A program made the translations under genes and the position numbers. DNA of 64,000 nucleotides from JBBQVS01 sp963792705. GTDB taxonomy: Bacteria > Chloroflexota > Ktedonobacteria > Ktedonobacterales > Ktedonobacteraceae. Under the pieces are notes generated by a model. The model searched no databases and was not told the DNA's origin. It saw nothing but the letters and a program-made list of their open reading frames with translations. The DNA is taken from contig CAWBXD010000011.1 in assembly GCA_963792705.1 (NCBI GenBank), forward strand, positions 1,010,135 to 1,074,134, read 5' to 3'. Shown one piece after another: positions 16,826 to 26,422 of the stretch (positions are counted from its first letter, which is position 1; each line of letters begins with the position of its first letter).

Positions 16826-19800
16826 ATGGGCCGTAAAGAGAAAATAGTTTCTTTAGAGAACAATAACCAACACTCGATTGGAGCAAGAATGCGACTCGCT
16901 CGTATCGAGAAGGGATATCGACTAACTGATATGTCTCAGGCGATAGGGTACACCAAAAGCCGTTTATCAACGGTCGAGAATGGCTACGGCAATCCATCGC
17001 AAGAGCTTATACAGGCATATGAGCAATATCTTGGCCTGGAAGCAGGTGCCTTAATGCCCACGCAAGCGGGCGTCCCTCCTTATGTACCTGGTCGCCGTCA
17101 CACAGCCCTACCAATCACTGTCCCGAACACAGAGACGCAAGCACAGAACGTTCCCCCAGTAACGCATCATTATCTAACCGAGGCTCCGCAACGCGAGACA
17201 TTTTATGGACGCGAACAAGAACTGACGTTGCTAGAAGACTGGATACAAACAGAGCATTGTCGCATCGTCATGCTTTTAGGCATTGGAGGTATTGGCAAAA
17301 CAACACTCGCCAGTATTCTAACCGAGCGCGTGAAAGAACAGTTTACCTATGTTTTCTGGTATACGCTACAAAATGCGCCTCTCCTTGAAGATTTTCTTCG
17401 TGAATGCCTCCATTTCCTTTCTGGTCAAACACAAACGCCAATAAATTCGTCGGACGATACCGAAGAACAAATGAAACAACTAACAGCGTATCTTCAACGC
17501 TATCGCTGCCTGCTCATCCTCGACAATATGGAAACTATTCTAAAAAGTGGGCAGGAGGGGCAGTATCGCACAGGCTACGAGGGCTATGGAAAACTGATAA
17601 CCTCTATTGCTGAAAGTACCCATCAAAGTTGTCTCTTGCTCACGAGCCGCGAACTCCCCCTTGAAGTGGTTCATACCGAGGGCATCACGGTCAAGGTGCT
17701 TCAACTAACGGGCATCGGTCTGGAAGAGGGGCGACGAATACTTCGTGGCAAAGAATTGCTTGGCTCGGATAAGGTGTGCGATGAATTGACTATGACCTAT
17801 GCTGGCAATCCACTGGCCCTAAAACTTGTCGCGGCACCCATTCGAGAACTCTTTGGGAGTGAGATAGCAGAATTTTTGGCTGAAAGAGGCACGGTCATTG
17901 GCGATATCTATGCACTGATCGATAAGCAATTTCACCGTCTCTCAGCGCAAGAAAAAGAAATTCTTTACTGGTTCGCATTGGCCTGTGAACCTATTTCCTT
18001 TAACGATGTACTAAAAAAGATTGTGCGACCAGTACCTAAAAGAGACCTTTTGAACGCATTAGACTCGCTTCGCAGACGATCCTTGATTGAGAATAGTAGT
18101 GGCACACACTTTATCCTGCAGCCCGTGATTATGGAGTATGTGACCGATGAATTTGTTGCCAATGTCTGTAAAGAGATTAAACAGGAGCACTTCGCGCTTT
18201 TACTCAGTCATGCGCTGATTCGTGCCGAGGCAAAAGATCATATCAGGAACAATCAGATACGCCTCTTTCTTGAAGCCATCATACGCCAACTGCTGAGCAC
18301 ACTCGGCAAAGTTGAGAGTGAAGCAAAACTTAAAAGGATGCTGGCAACGCTCAAAGAAACGCGTCCCCATACGCCGGAATATGCAGCAGGTAATCTGCTC
18401 AATATGCTGGTCCAACTCAAAGTTGATCTTACAGGTTATGATTTTTCTCAGCTTGCGGTCTGGAACGGATATTTGCAAGATGTCAACCTGCACAAAGTGA
18501 ACTTCTCCCATTCCGAGTTAAAACAAACCGTGTTTAGCGACACCTTTGGCAGCATCCTCTCCGTTGCGATCAGTCCTGATGGCACACAATTGGCAGCAGG
18601 AACAGCCAATGGTGAGGTCAGATTGTGGGACGCGCAGAGTGGCGTACCGCTTGGTATCTGTCAAGGACATACCGACTGGGTACGCTCGGTTGCCTTTAGC
18701 CCGGATAGCACCAGCGTCCTTAGTGGCAGCGATGACCAGAGTATTCGCCTCTGGGATGTCAAAACAACTCAATGCCTGAAAACCTTCTATGGGCACACCA
18801 ATAGAGTACGCTCAGTTGCCTTTGCCCCTAATGGCATACTTGCCGCGAGCGGAGGAGACGATCATACAGTACGCGTGTGGGACGTAAGAACGGGCGAATA
18901 TCTCTACACATTAGAGGGACACACCAGCCGCGTCTGGTCGGTAGCATTCGACTACACAAGCGATAGTATCGTAAGCGGCAGCAGCGATCATACTCTCAAG
19001 CTGTGGAGCGTACAAGATAGGCTGTGTATCAAGACATTTTCTGGACCCAAAGATGCGGTCTGTGCCGTTGCCTTTAGTCCAAACGGAAAATATCTCGCTA
19101 GTAGTGGGGATGACCAGATCGTGTATCTCTGGGACAAAGAGCAAGAGGCACCACTTCGGCGGCTACGAGGACATACCAACCGTATCTGGTCATTAGCATT
19201 CAATCCTGATGGCGATGTGCTTGCCAGTGGGAGCGACGATCAAACAATTCGCATGTGGGATGTACAAACTGGAGAAACGCTTACAACCCTACGTGGGCAT
19301 ACCAATCGAGTCTGGTCAATCGCGTTCAGTCCAACGAGTAACATGCTGATCAGCGGCAGTGACGATCAGAGTATTCGCATGTGGAACACCGACGATGGAC
19401 AATGCGTTAAGACCATTCAGGGTCACAGTAGCCGTATCCGTTCCGTCGCCTTTAGTCCTGATGGCAGCCTATTGGTTAGTGGGAGCGATGATAGAACGGT
19501 ACGTCTCTGGCAAGTCGAGACGGGCCAGTGCTTAAAAATATTGCAAGGTCACAGTACATGGATTTATTCAGTGGCCTTTAGCCCAACGGGAACTATGTTT
19601 GCCAGTGGCAGCGACGATCAGACGATTCGCTTATGGGATGTCAAAACAGGCTATTGCTTAAGAACACTAGGTGGACACACCAACTGGGTGCGCTCCATCG
19701 CCTTTAGTCCCGATGGCACACTGCTTGTAAGTGGCAGCGACGATCAGACGGTGCGCCTCTGGCAAGTGAGTACGGGCCTCTGTCTTGGTATTCTACAGAA

Positions 19801-20410
19801 AGATTGTAGCCGTATCTGGTCGGTGGCCTTTAGCTCAGATGGAAAAACCATCGCCTGTGGTGGTGAAGACAAAATTGTGCGCCTCTGGCAACTCAACGAG
19901 GACTCCAGCCTGCGTTTATTGCAGAAGCATATGGGGAGAGTACGTTCTGTCACCTTCAGCCCTGATGGACGTTTCCTTGCCAGTAGCAGCGATGACCGCA
20001 CAATTCTTATATGGAATGTGAGTACAGGCGAGTGTGTAAATACGCTTACAGGCCACATGAGTTGGATATGGTCGGTTGCATTTAGTCCCGATGGGCAGTC
20101 GCTTGTAAGTGGCAGTGATGATCAAAGTGTACGCCTCTGGGACATTGCTACCCAACACCAACTCTGGGCAGGATATGAGCATAGTAAGCGTATTTACTCG
20201 GTTGCGTTCCGTCCAGACGCCTCACTAGTCGCCAGTGGCAGCTACGATGGCACCATCAAACTGTGGGAGGTAGCATCAGGCACATGTGTACGCACGCTAC
20301 GCAGAGAGCACCCCTACGAGCAAATGAACATCACGGACGTTACAGGTCTCTCGCCCGCTCAAAAAGTAATGCTCCGCACCCTAGGTGCCATAGAGGACGA
20401 ATGGCGATAA
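16826..20410 (+). CDS. STAND protein: XRE HTH, NB-ARC NTPase, 14 WD40 repeats
   Basis: A 1194-residue signalling protein. Residues about 17-75 form a Cro/CI-type helix-turn-helix (MRLARIEKGYRLTDMSQAIG). The NB-ARC NTPase starts after a YGREQEL motif near 127, with P-loop GIGGIGKTT (152-160), Walker B CLLILDN near 230, the LLTSRE sensor near 270 and GNPLALKL near 330. A short pentapeptide-like stretch (DLTGYDFSQLAVW) links to WD repeats from about 570 to 1160. I count 14 repeats by eye, enough for two seven-bladed propellers that should sense a ligand or target. Ligand binding would release the NTPase for ADP/ATP exchange and oligomerisation. GGAGGGA precedes the ATG. It is paralogous to the protein at 58003. 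Confidence 0.93.
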   Translation: MGRKEKIVSLENNNQHSIGARMRLARIEKGYRLTDMSQAIGYTKSRLSTVENGYGNPSQELIQAYEQYLGLEAGALMPTQAGVPPYVPGRRHTALPITVPNTETQAQNVPPVTHHYLTEAPQRETFYGREQELTLLEDWIQTEHCRIVMLLGIGGIGKTTLASILTERVKEQFTYVFWYTLQNAPLLEDFLRECLHFLSGQTQTPINSSDDTEEQMKQLTAYLQRYRCLLILDNMETILKSGQEGQYRTGYEGYGKLITSIAESTHQSCLLLTSRELPLEVVHTEGITVKVLQLTGIGLEEGRRILRGKELLGSDKVCDELTMTYAGNPLALKLVAAPIRELFGSEIAEFLAERGTVIGDIYALIDKQFHRLSAQEKEILYWFALACEPISFNDVLKKIVRPVPKRDLLNALDSLRRRSLIENSSGTHFILQPVIMEYVTDEFVANVCKEIKQEHFALLLSHALIRAEAKDHIRNNQIRLFLEAIIRQLLSTLGKVESEAKLKRMLATLKETRPHTPEYAAGNLLNMLVQLKVDLTGYDFSQLAVWNGYLQDVNLHKVNFSHSELKQTVFSDTFGSILSVAISPDGTQLAAGTANGEVRLWDAQSGVPLGICQGHTDWVRSVAFSPDSTSVLSGSDDQSIRLWDVKTTQCLKTFYGHTNRVRSVAFAPNGILAASGGDDHTVRVWDVRTGEYLYTLEGHTSRVWSVAFDYTSDSIVSGSSDHTLKLWSVQDRLCIKTFSGPKDAVCAVAFSPNGKYLASSGDDQIVYLWDKEQEAPLRRLRGHTNRIWSLAFNPDGDVLASGSDDQTIRMWDVQTGETLTTLRGHTNRVWSIAFSPTSNMLISGSDDQSIRMWNTDDGQCVKTIQGHSSRIRSVAFSPDGSLLVSGSDDRTVRLWQVETGQCLKILQGHSTWIYSVAFSPTGTMFASGSDDQTIRLWDVKTGYCLRTLGGHTNWVRSIAFSPDGTLLVSGSDDQTVRLWQVSTGLCLGILQKDCSRIWSVAFSSDGKTIACGGEDKIVRLWQLNEDSSLRLLQKHMGRVRSVTFSPDGRFLASSSDDRTILIWNVSTGECVNTLTGHMSWIWSVAFSPDGQSLVSGSDDQSVRLWDIATQHQLWAGYEHSKRIYSVAFRPDASLVASGSYDGTIKLWEVASGTCVRTLRREHPYEQMNITDVTGLSPAQKVMLRTLGAIEDEWR

Positions 20411-20499
20411 TAAAGGATGTGATTTCTCTTCTCAGTTTTCGTTAGACGTAGTATATGCGGTCCCTATCTTTAAGGGTCTTACTGTACAGGAGGGTTTCT

Positions 20500-21732
20500 A
20501 TGCGAAAACGAATACTATGGTGGTGTATCGCGCTTCTATTGATCGTAGCTTCTAGTCTTTGGGCACTCATTCCTGGCTCCCCCGTGTTTGCTGAGCAAAC
20601 ACATCATGCGCTCTATCTTGTCGGTCCAGCCGCTACTCCCGATGCCAGCCAAACACTGCAAATGGCGCAGCAGGAGGAGGTAAACATTCAATCCATCCTG
20701 GGCATCCTCAATTTGATTCTTGTTATCGTTCCAATCTTTGTCGCGCTCGCGGCTGTAACATTAAGTATTTTTGGCATTCGAGAATTTCGAGATCTCGAAA
20801 AGAGGAAATTGGACCTCGAAAAGCAGGCAGAGGACCTCGAAAACAAGGCAAAAACCCTCGTAGAAGATATAAACCAGATTAAACAAGAAGCGGCCGATAA
20901 GAAGACGGAAATAGGGCATACGCAAGAGGCACTCGTCTACCTTGCGCTGGGTGATCGGCTCTCCAATCAAAATGACACAAGAAATGCTATTGATGCATAC
21001 AAAAAAGCTGGTAGTCTTCTTCCAAACGACCCTCAGATTAACTACGTGCTGGGTCGCATTTATAGTGGCTTTGGTTACTATGAAGAAGCCATCAAAGCGT
21101 TTGAAGCAACGCTTGCGGTGAAGCAAGACTATCCCGAAGCAGAAATGGAACTCGGTCTGGCTTATCGTCGCATGGAAGAGTATCAAGATGGAACTAATGC
21201 AGTAGTAGCACACAGTCAGGATTACACGAAAGCGATAGAGCATTTGCAGCGCGCGATTGACTTACGACCGAACTACGACGATGCCTTGAGCACGCTCGGC
21301 GGACTCTACCGACGCAAGAAAGAATACGAAAAAGCCTTAGAGTATTACGAGAAGTCCTATCATGTTGATCGTAGTTCTTCTTATGCACTGGGCAATATGG
21401 CGAGCCTTGCTTGGCACTTAAGAAAACTGGACAAAGCGCGCAATTACTACATGCTCACAGAATTAATGGCAACGGAGCGTATCCAAACATCACATAGCGA
21501 GGTATACTGGGATTATTACGATCTCGCCCTTGCTCAACTGGTCCTGGGCAAGACAGCAGATGCGAACAAAAACTACGCCAGAGCTATCGGCCAAACCCCT
21601 GGTGTGGTGCAGTTCGATAGTGTCCTCAACGTCCTTCACTTCCTACAAAATTCACCAGACAAAATACCAGGTTTAAACGAGGTAATTCACAGAATCGAGC
21701 AAGAAAAAGCCACCAAAGTCTCTCTAAAATAA
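20500..21732 (+). CDS. Membrane-anchored TPR repeat protein
   Basis: A 410-residue protein. A hydrophobic signal-like segment lies at about 4-24 (ILWWCIALLLIVASSLWALI), and a second transmembrane helix at about 66-92. A charged coiled coil (EKRKLDLEKQAEDLENKAK) follows at about 95-145, and then TPR units from about 150 to 370 (for example the pattern AIDAYKKAGSLLPNDPQINY). TPR arrays bind proteins; the partner is unknown. The ATG at 20500 has AGGAGG at good spacing, preferred over an upstream in-frame start. It is about 90 bp downstream of the STAND gene in the same direction, so co-transcription is plausible. Confidence 0.85.
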   Translation: MRKRILWWCIALLLIVASSLWALIPGSPVFAEQTHHALYLVGPAATPDASQTLQMAQQEEVNIQSILGILNLILVIVPIFVALAAVTLSIFGIREFRDLEKRKLDLEKQAEDLENKAKTLVEDINQIKQEAADKKTEIGHTQEALVYLALGDRLSNQNDTRNAIDAYKKAGSLLPNDPQINYVLGRIYSGFGYYEEAIKAFEATLAVKQDYPEAEMELGLAYRRMEEYQDGTNAVVAHSQDYTKAIEHLQRAIDLRPNYDDALSTLGGLYRRKKEYEKALEYYEKSYHVDRSSSYALGNMASLAWHLRKLDKARNYYMLTELMATERIQTSHSEVYWDYYDLALAQLVLGKTADANKNYARAIGQTPGVVQFDSVLNVLHFLQNSPDKIPGLNEVIHRIEQEKATKVSLK

Positions 21733-21772
21733 TAGCGTCGTGGATTGTACGCTCAACAAAAGGGCAAGTGAG

Positions 21773-21865
21773 CCAGGGCACCCGCAAGGGGATGCTCCTA
21801 CTATATACGAATACGCCTGTAGAGCCGCGTCGTATAATAGGGGCATCCCCTTGCGGGTGCCCTGG
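21773..21865. repeat. Long inverted repeat (CCCGCAAGGGGATGC family)
   Basis: A perfect 23-bp inverted repeat: 21773-21795 with 21843-21865, enclosing 47 nt. The arms contain GGGCACCCGCAAGGGGATGC and its complement. It sits about 40 bp after the TPR gene. It has no U-tract, so it looks more like a REP/MITE-type repeat than a terminator, though it could block transcription. Confidence 0.7.
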
Positions 21866-22013
21866 TTTCCGTTCATAGCCTTAGGTTCGCGCCTATGAGG
21901 GTCTCTCTACCCCTATGCTCAGGATGTTTTTTACGAGATTTTGTGGTATCCTCTTGAAGAGCAAGACCAATACTTTTTCTTAATTTTTAACACACCAAAA
22001 GGAGACATCACCA

Positions 22014-22424
22014 ATGACTACATGGAATGATCGAAACAAAGCGGTTATCGAAGAATTTCGCGCAAATAGCGGTCAGGTCAAAGGCTGGGGACCACTAATT
22101 CTGTTGACAACCACAGGTGCCAAAACTAGTCAGCCTCGCATAGCACCCTTGATGCTCGTCACCGACGGAGATCGCCTCCTCGCTGTAGCATCCAAAGGCG
22201 GTGCTCCAAAACATCCCGATTGGTATCTCAACATATTGGCTCACCCCAATGTTACTGTCGAGGTAGGGAGTGAGAAATTTGAGACCGTTGCCCGTATTTT
22301 GACTGGCGAAGAGCGAGCACAAGCGTACAAAAGAGCGGCAGAAGTATTCCCTCCCTATGCCGAATACCAAAAGAAGACCACACGCGAGATTCCTGTCATC
22401 GCGCTCGAACGACCAACCAAATAA
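22014..22424 (+). CDS. Nitroreductase-family deazaflavin (F420)-dependent oxidoreductase
   Basis: A 136-residue split-barrel protein of the Ddn type. The family signature is GPLILLTTTGAKTSQPRIAPLMLVTDGDRLLAVASKGGAPKHPDWYLNILAHPNVTVEVG, read at residues about 26-86, where the KGGAPKHPDWYLNL-like stretch contacts the deazaflavin. Homologues in actinobacteria use F420H2 to reduce quinones or nitro compounds; the actual substrate is unknown. The ATG at 22014 follows AAAGGAGA. A 21-bp gap to the HbpS-like gene downstream suggests one operon. Confidence 0.92.
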   Translation: MTTWNDRNKAVIEEFRANSGQVKGWGPLILLTTTGAKTSQPRIAPLMLVTDGDRLLAVASKGGAPKHPDWYLNILAHPNVTVEVGSEKFETVARILTGEERAQAYKRAAEVFPPYAEYQKKTTREIPVIALERPTK

Positions 22425-22445
22425 CAACGTAGAGGAATAGCAAAC

Positions 22446-22949
22446 ATGAACGAGCATGAAGCAGTACTGCATGAGTTGCGACAGCAGGAAGAGGATATTC
22501 AGTTCACAAGCTTTACTAGTGATACAGCACTGGCTCTAGGCATGGCCCTCCTGCAGGAAGCAAAAAAACGCGGTGCGTCAGTAGCGATAGATATCACTCG
22601 CGCTGGTTTGCAGCTTTTCCACGTCGCAATGGAAGGAACTTCCATCGACAACGGCGAGTGGATCAAGCGTAAAAACAATGTCGTCAACCGTTTTGGACGA
22701 AGTTCGTACTCTGTTGGTCTTTCCCTCCTGCAAGCAGGCAAAACGATGGAAGAGAAATACTTGCTCTCATCCCAAGAATATGCTGCACACGGTGGGGCTT
22801 TTCCGCTCATCATCAAAAATGTTGGCGTTGTTGGAACAATCACCGTTTCCGGTCTCCCTCAGCGCGAAGACCACGACCTCGTGATAACAACGCTCAAACA
22901 GTTCCTGGTACAAAATGGAGAAGTACATACCCCGACAATTGAAGAGTAG
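22446..22949 (+). CDS. UPF0303/HbpS-like heme-degrading domain protein
   Basis: A 167-residue protein of the UPF0303 (DUF336/GlcG-HbpS-like) family: an N-terminal helix, then ALALGMALLQEAKKRGASVAIDITRAGLQLFHVAM, and the core FPLIIKNVGVVGTITVSGLPQREDHDLVITTL. Members bind heme or small ligands; HbpS relatives sense redox stress. The exact role here is inference. GAGGAA precedes the ATG. It follows the deazaflavin oxidoreductase closely, consistent with a redox-related pair. Confidence 0.88.
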   Translation: MNEHEAVLHELRQQEEDIQFTSFTSDTALALGMALLQEAKKRGASVAIDITRAGLQLFHVAMEGTSIDNGEWIKRKNNVVNRFGRSSYSVGLSLLQAGKTMEEKYLLSSQEYAAHGGAFPLIIKNVGVVGTITVSGLPQREDHDLVITTLKQFLVQNGEVHTPTIEE

Positions 22950-23201
22950 CAGAGCACTACGATATAGTACCATTGCCTATTTTACAATTTATTTACAATT
23001 TTTGGATGACTTTGCGTTGTGATAGGAGTATACTCATCTGGGGGAAATATATGAGATTACACATTACACGCTATCTAAGAGCACACTTCTGTACCCAAAT
23101 TTATGTATGAGTTTACACTATAAACACTAGGGCATGACGGGTTTCCCAAATATTTTATTTCTCCCATAACTACTTCTTGTTTAAAAGGAGAATATTTTTG
23201 C
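22950..23201. other. Intergenic region upstream of the MacAB-like operon
   Basis: About 250 A+T-rich bases, presumably holding the promoter of the efflux operon. A TATACT hexamer lies near 23028, but no convincing -35 element at standard spacing was found. No gene or hairpin seen. Confidence 0.4.
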
Positions 23202-25427
23202 ATGTCACAACAAGCACAGCAAGATTCGGGGGAGATGCTTGCTCTTCCCAACTTTAATGATGAAACAGATGAGCAAGCCAGTCCAATTGTACGTCCCAGT
23301 CGGAGCAGACGAAACATAATTATCGCTATTTCTATTTTACTCCTACTTGTTCTCCTTGCGGCTCTTTTTCTCCCCTCTTTACTCAGACCAAAAAAGCCCA
23401 TAATATATCAATACCAGCAAATTAGCCATGAACCCTTCTCTTTAACAGTAAGCGCAACGGGTCCATTACAAAGCGGTACATACAACGTTGTTTTCTCTGG
23501 TACAGGCAAGCTTGCAGAGGTCGATGTCAAGGTCGGACAAAAAGTTGCACAAGGTCAAGTACTTGCCAAGCTTGACAAAACATCACTCATGGATGCCCTG
23601 GATCAGGCAAAATCTGCCGTAGCAGCAGCACTTGTTACTGTAGGAAACGGGCAAGCGGGTCTTGGTGCTACACAGGGACAATCGCAAGCGAACGATAGCG
23701 CGGCGGCAACTGCTGTAGCCGTTGCTAAATTAAGTCAAGGTAAGACACAAACACAATCACAGGCGAATATCGCGGCCGCTCAAACTACTCTGACAAATGA
23801 TCAGAAGAACGTAACCAATGTTCAAGCTCAATCGAGTGCATCCATCCGTGCCGCTCAGACTACTCTGTCTAGCGATCAAACCAATTTGACCAATGTTCAA
23901 GCTCAATCGAGTGCATCCATCCGTGCCGCGCAAACCACCTTGTCCAGCGATCAAACTAACTTAACCAATGTCCAGGCTCAGTCGCAAGCCTCTATTAATG
24001 CCGCGCAAACCACCTTGTCCAGCGATCAAACCAATTTAACCAATGTTCAGGCTCAATCGCAGGCTGCTATTAATACAGCCTATACACAAGAACAAGAGGC
24101 GATTGCAACATGTAACGCACAAGCTACAGCGACTACTACGCCGACTCCTATAACCTATGACCAATGCGTACAGTTAGCACAGAACCAGTATAATCAAGCG
24201 GTCGCTACAGCAAACGCTAATACTGCTGCGGCTCAGGCAAAAGTCAACACCGATGAGCAGCAACTAAACAGTGCGCGAACGACTGCAAGAGCCAATAATG
24301 ACACAGCACAAGCTAAGGTGAATGCCGATCAACAGCAGTTGAATACAGCCCAAACGACCGCAAATACCAATAATAGCACCGCCCAGGCAAAGGTAAATGC
24401 TGACGAGCAACAATTGAATACAGCCCAAACGACCGCAAACGCGAATAATACCGCGGCGCAAGCAAAAGTTACCGCTGACCAACAACAGTTAGGTGTCACG
24501 CTAGCGAATGCGGGTGCTAATAATACTACAGCACAAAATCAGGTAAGTACATCACAGAGCCAACTCAATACCTCTCAAGCGAATGGGGGTGTAAGTAGCA
24601 CAACACAGCAAAATCAGGTGAATACAGCAGAGAGCCAGTTGCAGACAGCCTTAATACAACAACAAACGGCGCAGCATAACCTGGACAATGCCACGCTCAC
24701 CGCTCCTCACGCTGGTATCGTCACTACAATCAACGGAACAGTAGGTGGCACTCCTGGTGCATCGTCCTCTGCTAGCGGAACCTCAGCAGCAGGTGGAGGT
24801 ACATTTATTCAACTTGCCGATGATACAGCCTTGCAGGTACAAGCGAATGTCAACGAGTCCGATGTTGCCAATCTCCAGGTAGGCGATACGGTACAGTTTA
24901 CGGTGAGCGCATATGGGGATCGAGAATTTAGTGGAAAAGTGAGCGCAATATCACCAAACGGGCAAACTGTATCGAATGTTGTCACTTATCCTGTTACTAT
25001 CGATCTGGATATGAGTGATGTAAAAGGGGCACAGTTGTTTCCCGGCATGACCGCTAACGTGGTGATCACAGTAGTGAGTCACCCGAACGCATTGCTTATC
25101 CCTGTAGGGGCGGTGAACTTCGCTCGTCTCGCCAGTGGCTCCTCAGGAAGTACAACGAATACTGTTCCACACTTGATTAGTAAGCAAGACGCCGCGACTG
25201 CTATGGCTCAAGCGCGTCAAGACCTAACAACGCTTGAAATCCAAAATCCAAATCTCATCTCACAAAGTCCTATTCCAGCTTACGTGATTGAACGTATTAA
25301 TGGACAATTCGTTGCAAAACCAGTTGTATTAGGGCTAACGGATGATACCGTCTATGAAGTTCTTTCAGGACTTTCGGATGGTGATACGATTGTAACTGGC
25401 GTACAAAGTACCCAAAGAGGGGGCTAG
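23202..25427 (+). CDS. MacA/HlyD-type efflux adaptor with long repetitive hairpin
   Basis: A 741-residue membrane fusion protein. Residues about 37-60 are a transmembrane anchor (IIIAISILLLLVLLAALFL). Lipoyl-like half-motifs flank the coiled-coil region (GTGKLAEVDVKVGQKVAQGQVLAKLD near 105 and ATLTAPHAGIVTTING near 500), and a beta-barrel follows. Between them are two arrays of 75-bp (25-residue) repeats: four units at about 23767-24080 (SSDQTNLTNVQAQS type) and four at 24231-24530 (AQAKVNADQQQLNTAQ type). This makes the hairpin far longer than in typical MacA. AAAAGGAGA precedes the ATG. It is first in an operon with an ABC ATPase and a MacB-type permease, so it should help move a substrate across the membrane and thick wall. 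Confidence 0.92.
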   Translation: MSQQAQQDSGEMLALPNFNDETDEQASPIVRPSRSRRNIIIAISILLLLVLLAALFLPSLLRPKKPIIYQYQQISHEPFSLTVSATGPLQSGTYNVVFSGTGKLAEVDVKVGQKVAQGQVLAKLDKTSLMDALDQAKSAVAAALVTVGNGQAGLGATQGQSQANDSAAATAVAVAKLSQGKTQTQSQANIAAAQTTLTNDQKNVTNVQAQSSASIRAAQTTLSSDQTNLTNVQAQSSASIRAAQTTLSSDQTNLTNVQAQSQASINAAQTTLSSDQTNLTNVQAQSQAAINTAYTQEQEAIATCNAQATATTTPTPITYDQCVQLAQNQYNQAVATANANTAAAQAKVNTDEQQLNSARTTARANNDTAQAKVNADQQQLNTAQTTANTNNSTAQAKVNADEQQLNTAQTTANANNTAAQAKVTADQQQLGVTLANAGANNTTAQNQVSTSQSQLNTSQANGGVSSTTQQNQVNTAESQLQTALIQQQTAQHNLDNATLTAPHAGIVTTINGTVGGTPGASSSASGTSAAGGGTFIQLADDTALQVQANVNESDVANLQVGDTVQFTVSAYGDREFSGKVSAISPNGQTVSNVVTYPVTIDLDMSDVKGAQLFPGMTANVVITVVSHPNALLIPVGAVNFARLASGSSGSTTNTVPHLISKQDAATAMAQARQDLTTLEIQNPNLISQSPIPAYVIERINGQFVAKPVVLGLTDDTVYEVLSGLSDGDTIVTGVQSTQRGG
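23767..24530 (+). repeat. Two arrays of 75-bp in-frame tandem repeats
   Basis: AATGTTCAAG-type units start at 23817, 23892, 23967 and 24042. A second set of related but distinct units starts at 24231, 24306, 24381 and 24456. All have a period of exactly 75 bp and encode 25-residue helical units in the efflux adaptor. Near-identical units suggest recent slippage or recombination. Confidence 0.9.
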
Positions 25428-25459
25428 CTTGAGTTCATCTAAGAGCGAAAGGGGGAAGC

Positions 25460-26422
25460 ATGGAACGTACTAACGCTGCATCCTCCGACGACAATAAAGG
25501 GCTTGTTCCCCAAGGACTAAGTTCTTCAATTGAAGAGCAACCGACAATCCCTACTATAAACGTGGTGAAACAAGATGAGACGATACCTCAAGCACAGTTG
25601 ACCTCGTCACAAGCAGCTTCAACACAATCTCCAACGGGTACACCATTAGCTGCACCTGTAATTGCTGTGCATGATTTGACGAAGACGTATATGCTAGGGC
25701 AGACGCGAGTACGTGCATTACGTGGTGTTTCTTTGGAAGTTCGTTCCGGCGAATTTGTAGCGGTTATGGGTCCATCAGGTTCAGGAAAATCTACCTTCAT
25801 GAACATGATCGGTTGCTTGGATCGTCCTACGCAGGGCGAATACTGGCTGGTTGGGAAGCTTGTAAGCCAGATGTCAAATGATGAACTTGCCGATGTACGT
25901 AATCGCTTAATCGGCTTTGTGTTTCAAGGCTTTAACCTGCTCAGCCGTTCGACAGCTTTAAGTAATGTTGCCTTGCCAATGTTATACGCGGGACTGTCAC
26001 GTGAGGAACGTGAACGACGGGCACAAAGAGTTTTGCGTCTGGTAGGACTGGGAACCCGTATGGATCACAAACCATCTCAACTTTCAGGTGGACAACAGCA
26101 ACGTGTTGCCATAGCGCGCGCCTTGGTGAACAGTCCATCGTTACTTTTAGCCGATGAACCTACAGGTAATCTTGATAGTCGTACAAGTATAGAGATTATG
26201 GCGATTATGCAAGCATTAAACGAGCAAGGTTTGACGATTGTCCTGGTGACTCACGAACCAGACATCGCTGAATATGCAAAGCGGCAAGTCGTGTTTCGTG
26301 ATGGGCGTCTGATACGAGACGAGCTAACTCCTAATCCACGTTTAGCGACCGAAGAGTGGAAGAAACTTGTAAAATCTACACCTAATGAACATACCGTACA
26401 GGTGAAGGAGGACGTGAAGTGA
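25460..26422 (+). CDS. ABC transporter ATP-binding protein (MacB/LolD type)
   Basis: A 320-residue ABC ATPase. After an 80-residue low-complexity N-terminus, it shows Walker A GPSGSGKST (near 113), Q-loop FVFQGFNLLS, signature LSGGQQQRVAIARAL (near 212), Walker B LLLADEPTGNLDS and the H-loop VTHEP. This is the LolD/MacB class that powers FtsX-like permeases. A GGGGGAAGC ribosome site precedes the ATG. It lies 32 bp after the adaptor and overlaps the permease start by 4 bp, so the three form one exporter. The disordered N-terminal extension is unusual. Confidence 0.94.
   Translation: MERTNAASSDDNKGLVPQGLSSSIEEQPTIPTINVVKQDETIPQAQLTSSQAASTQSPTGTPLAAPVIAVHDLTKTYMLGQTRVRALRGVSLEVRSGEFVAVMGPSGSGKSTFMNMIGCLDRPTQGEYWLVGKLVSQMSNDELADVRNRLIGFVFQGFNLLSRSTALSNVALPMLYAGLSREERERRAQRVLRLVGLGTRMDHKPSQLSGGQQQRVAIARALVNSPSLLLADEPTGNLDSRTSIEIMAIMQALNEQGLTIVLVTHEPDIAEYAKRQVVFRDGRLIRDELTPNPRLATEEWKKLVKSTPNEHTVQVKEDVK

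Noticed and set aside
23767..24530. Regular repeats as a CRISPR array
   Set aside because: Units are in-frame 75-bp coding repeats with no unique spacers.
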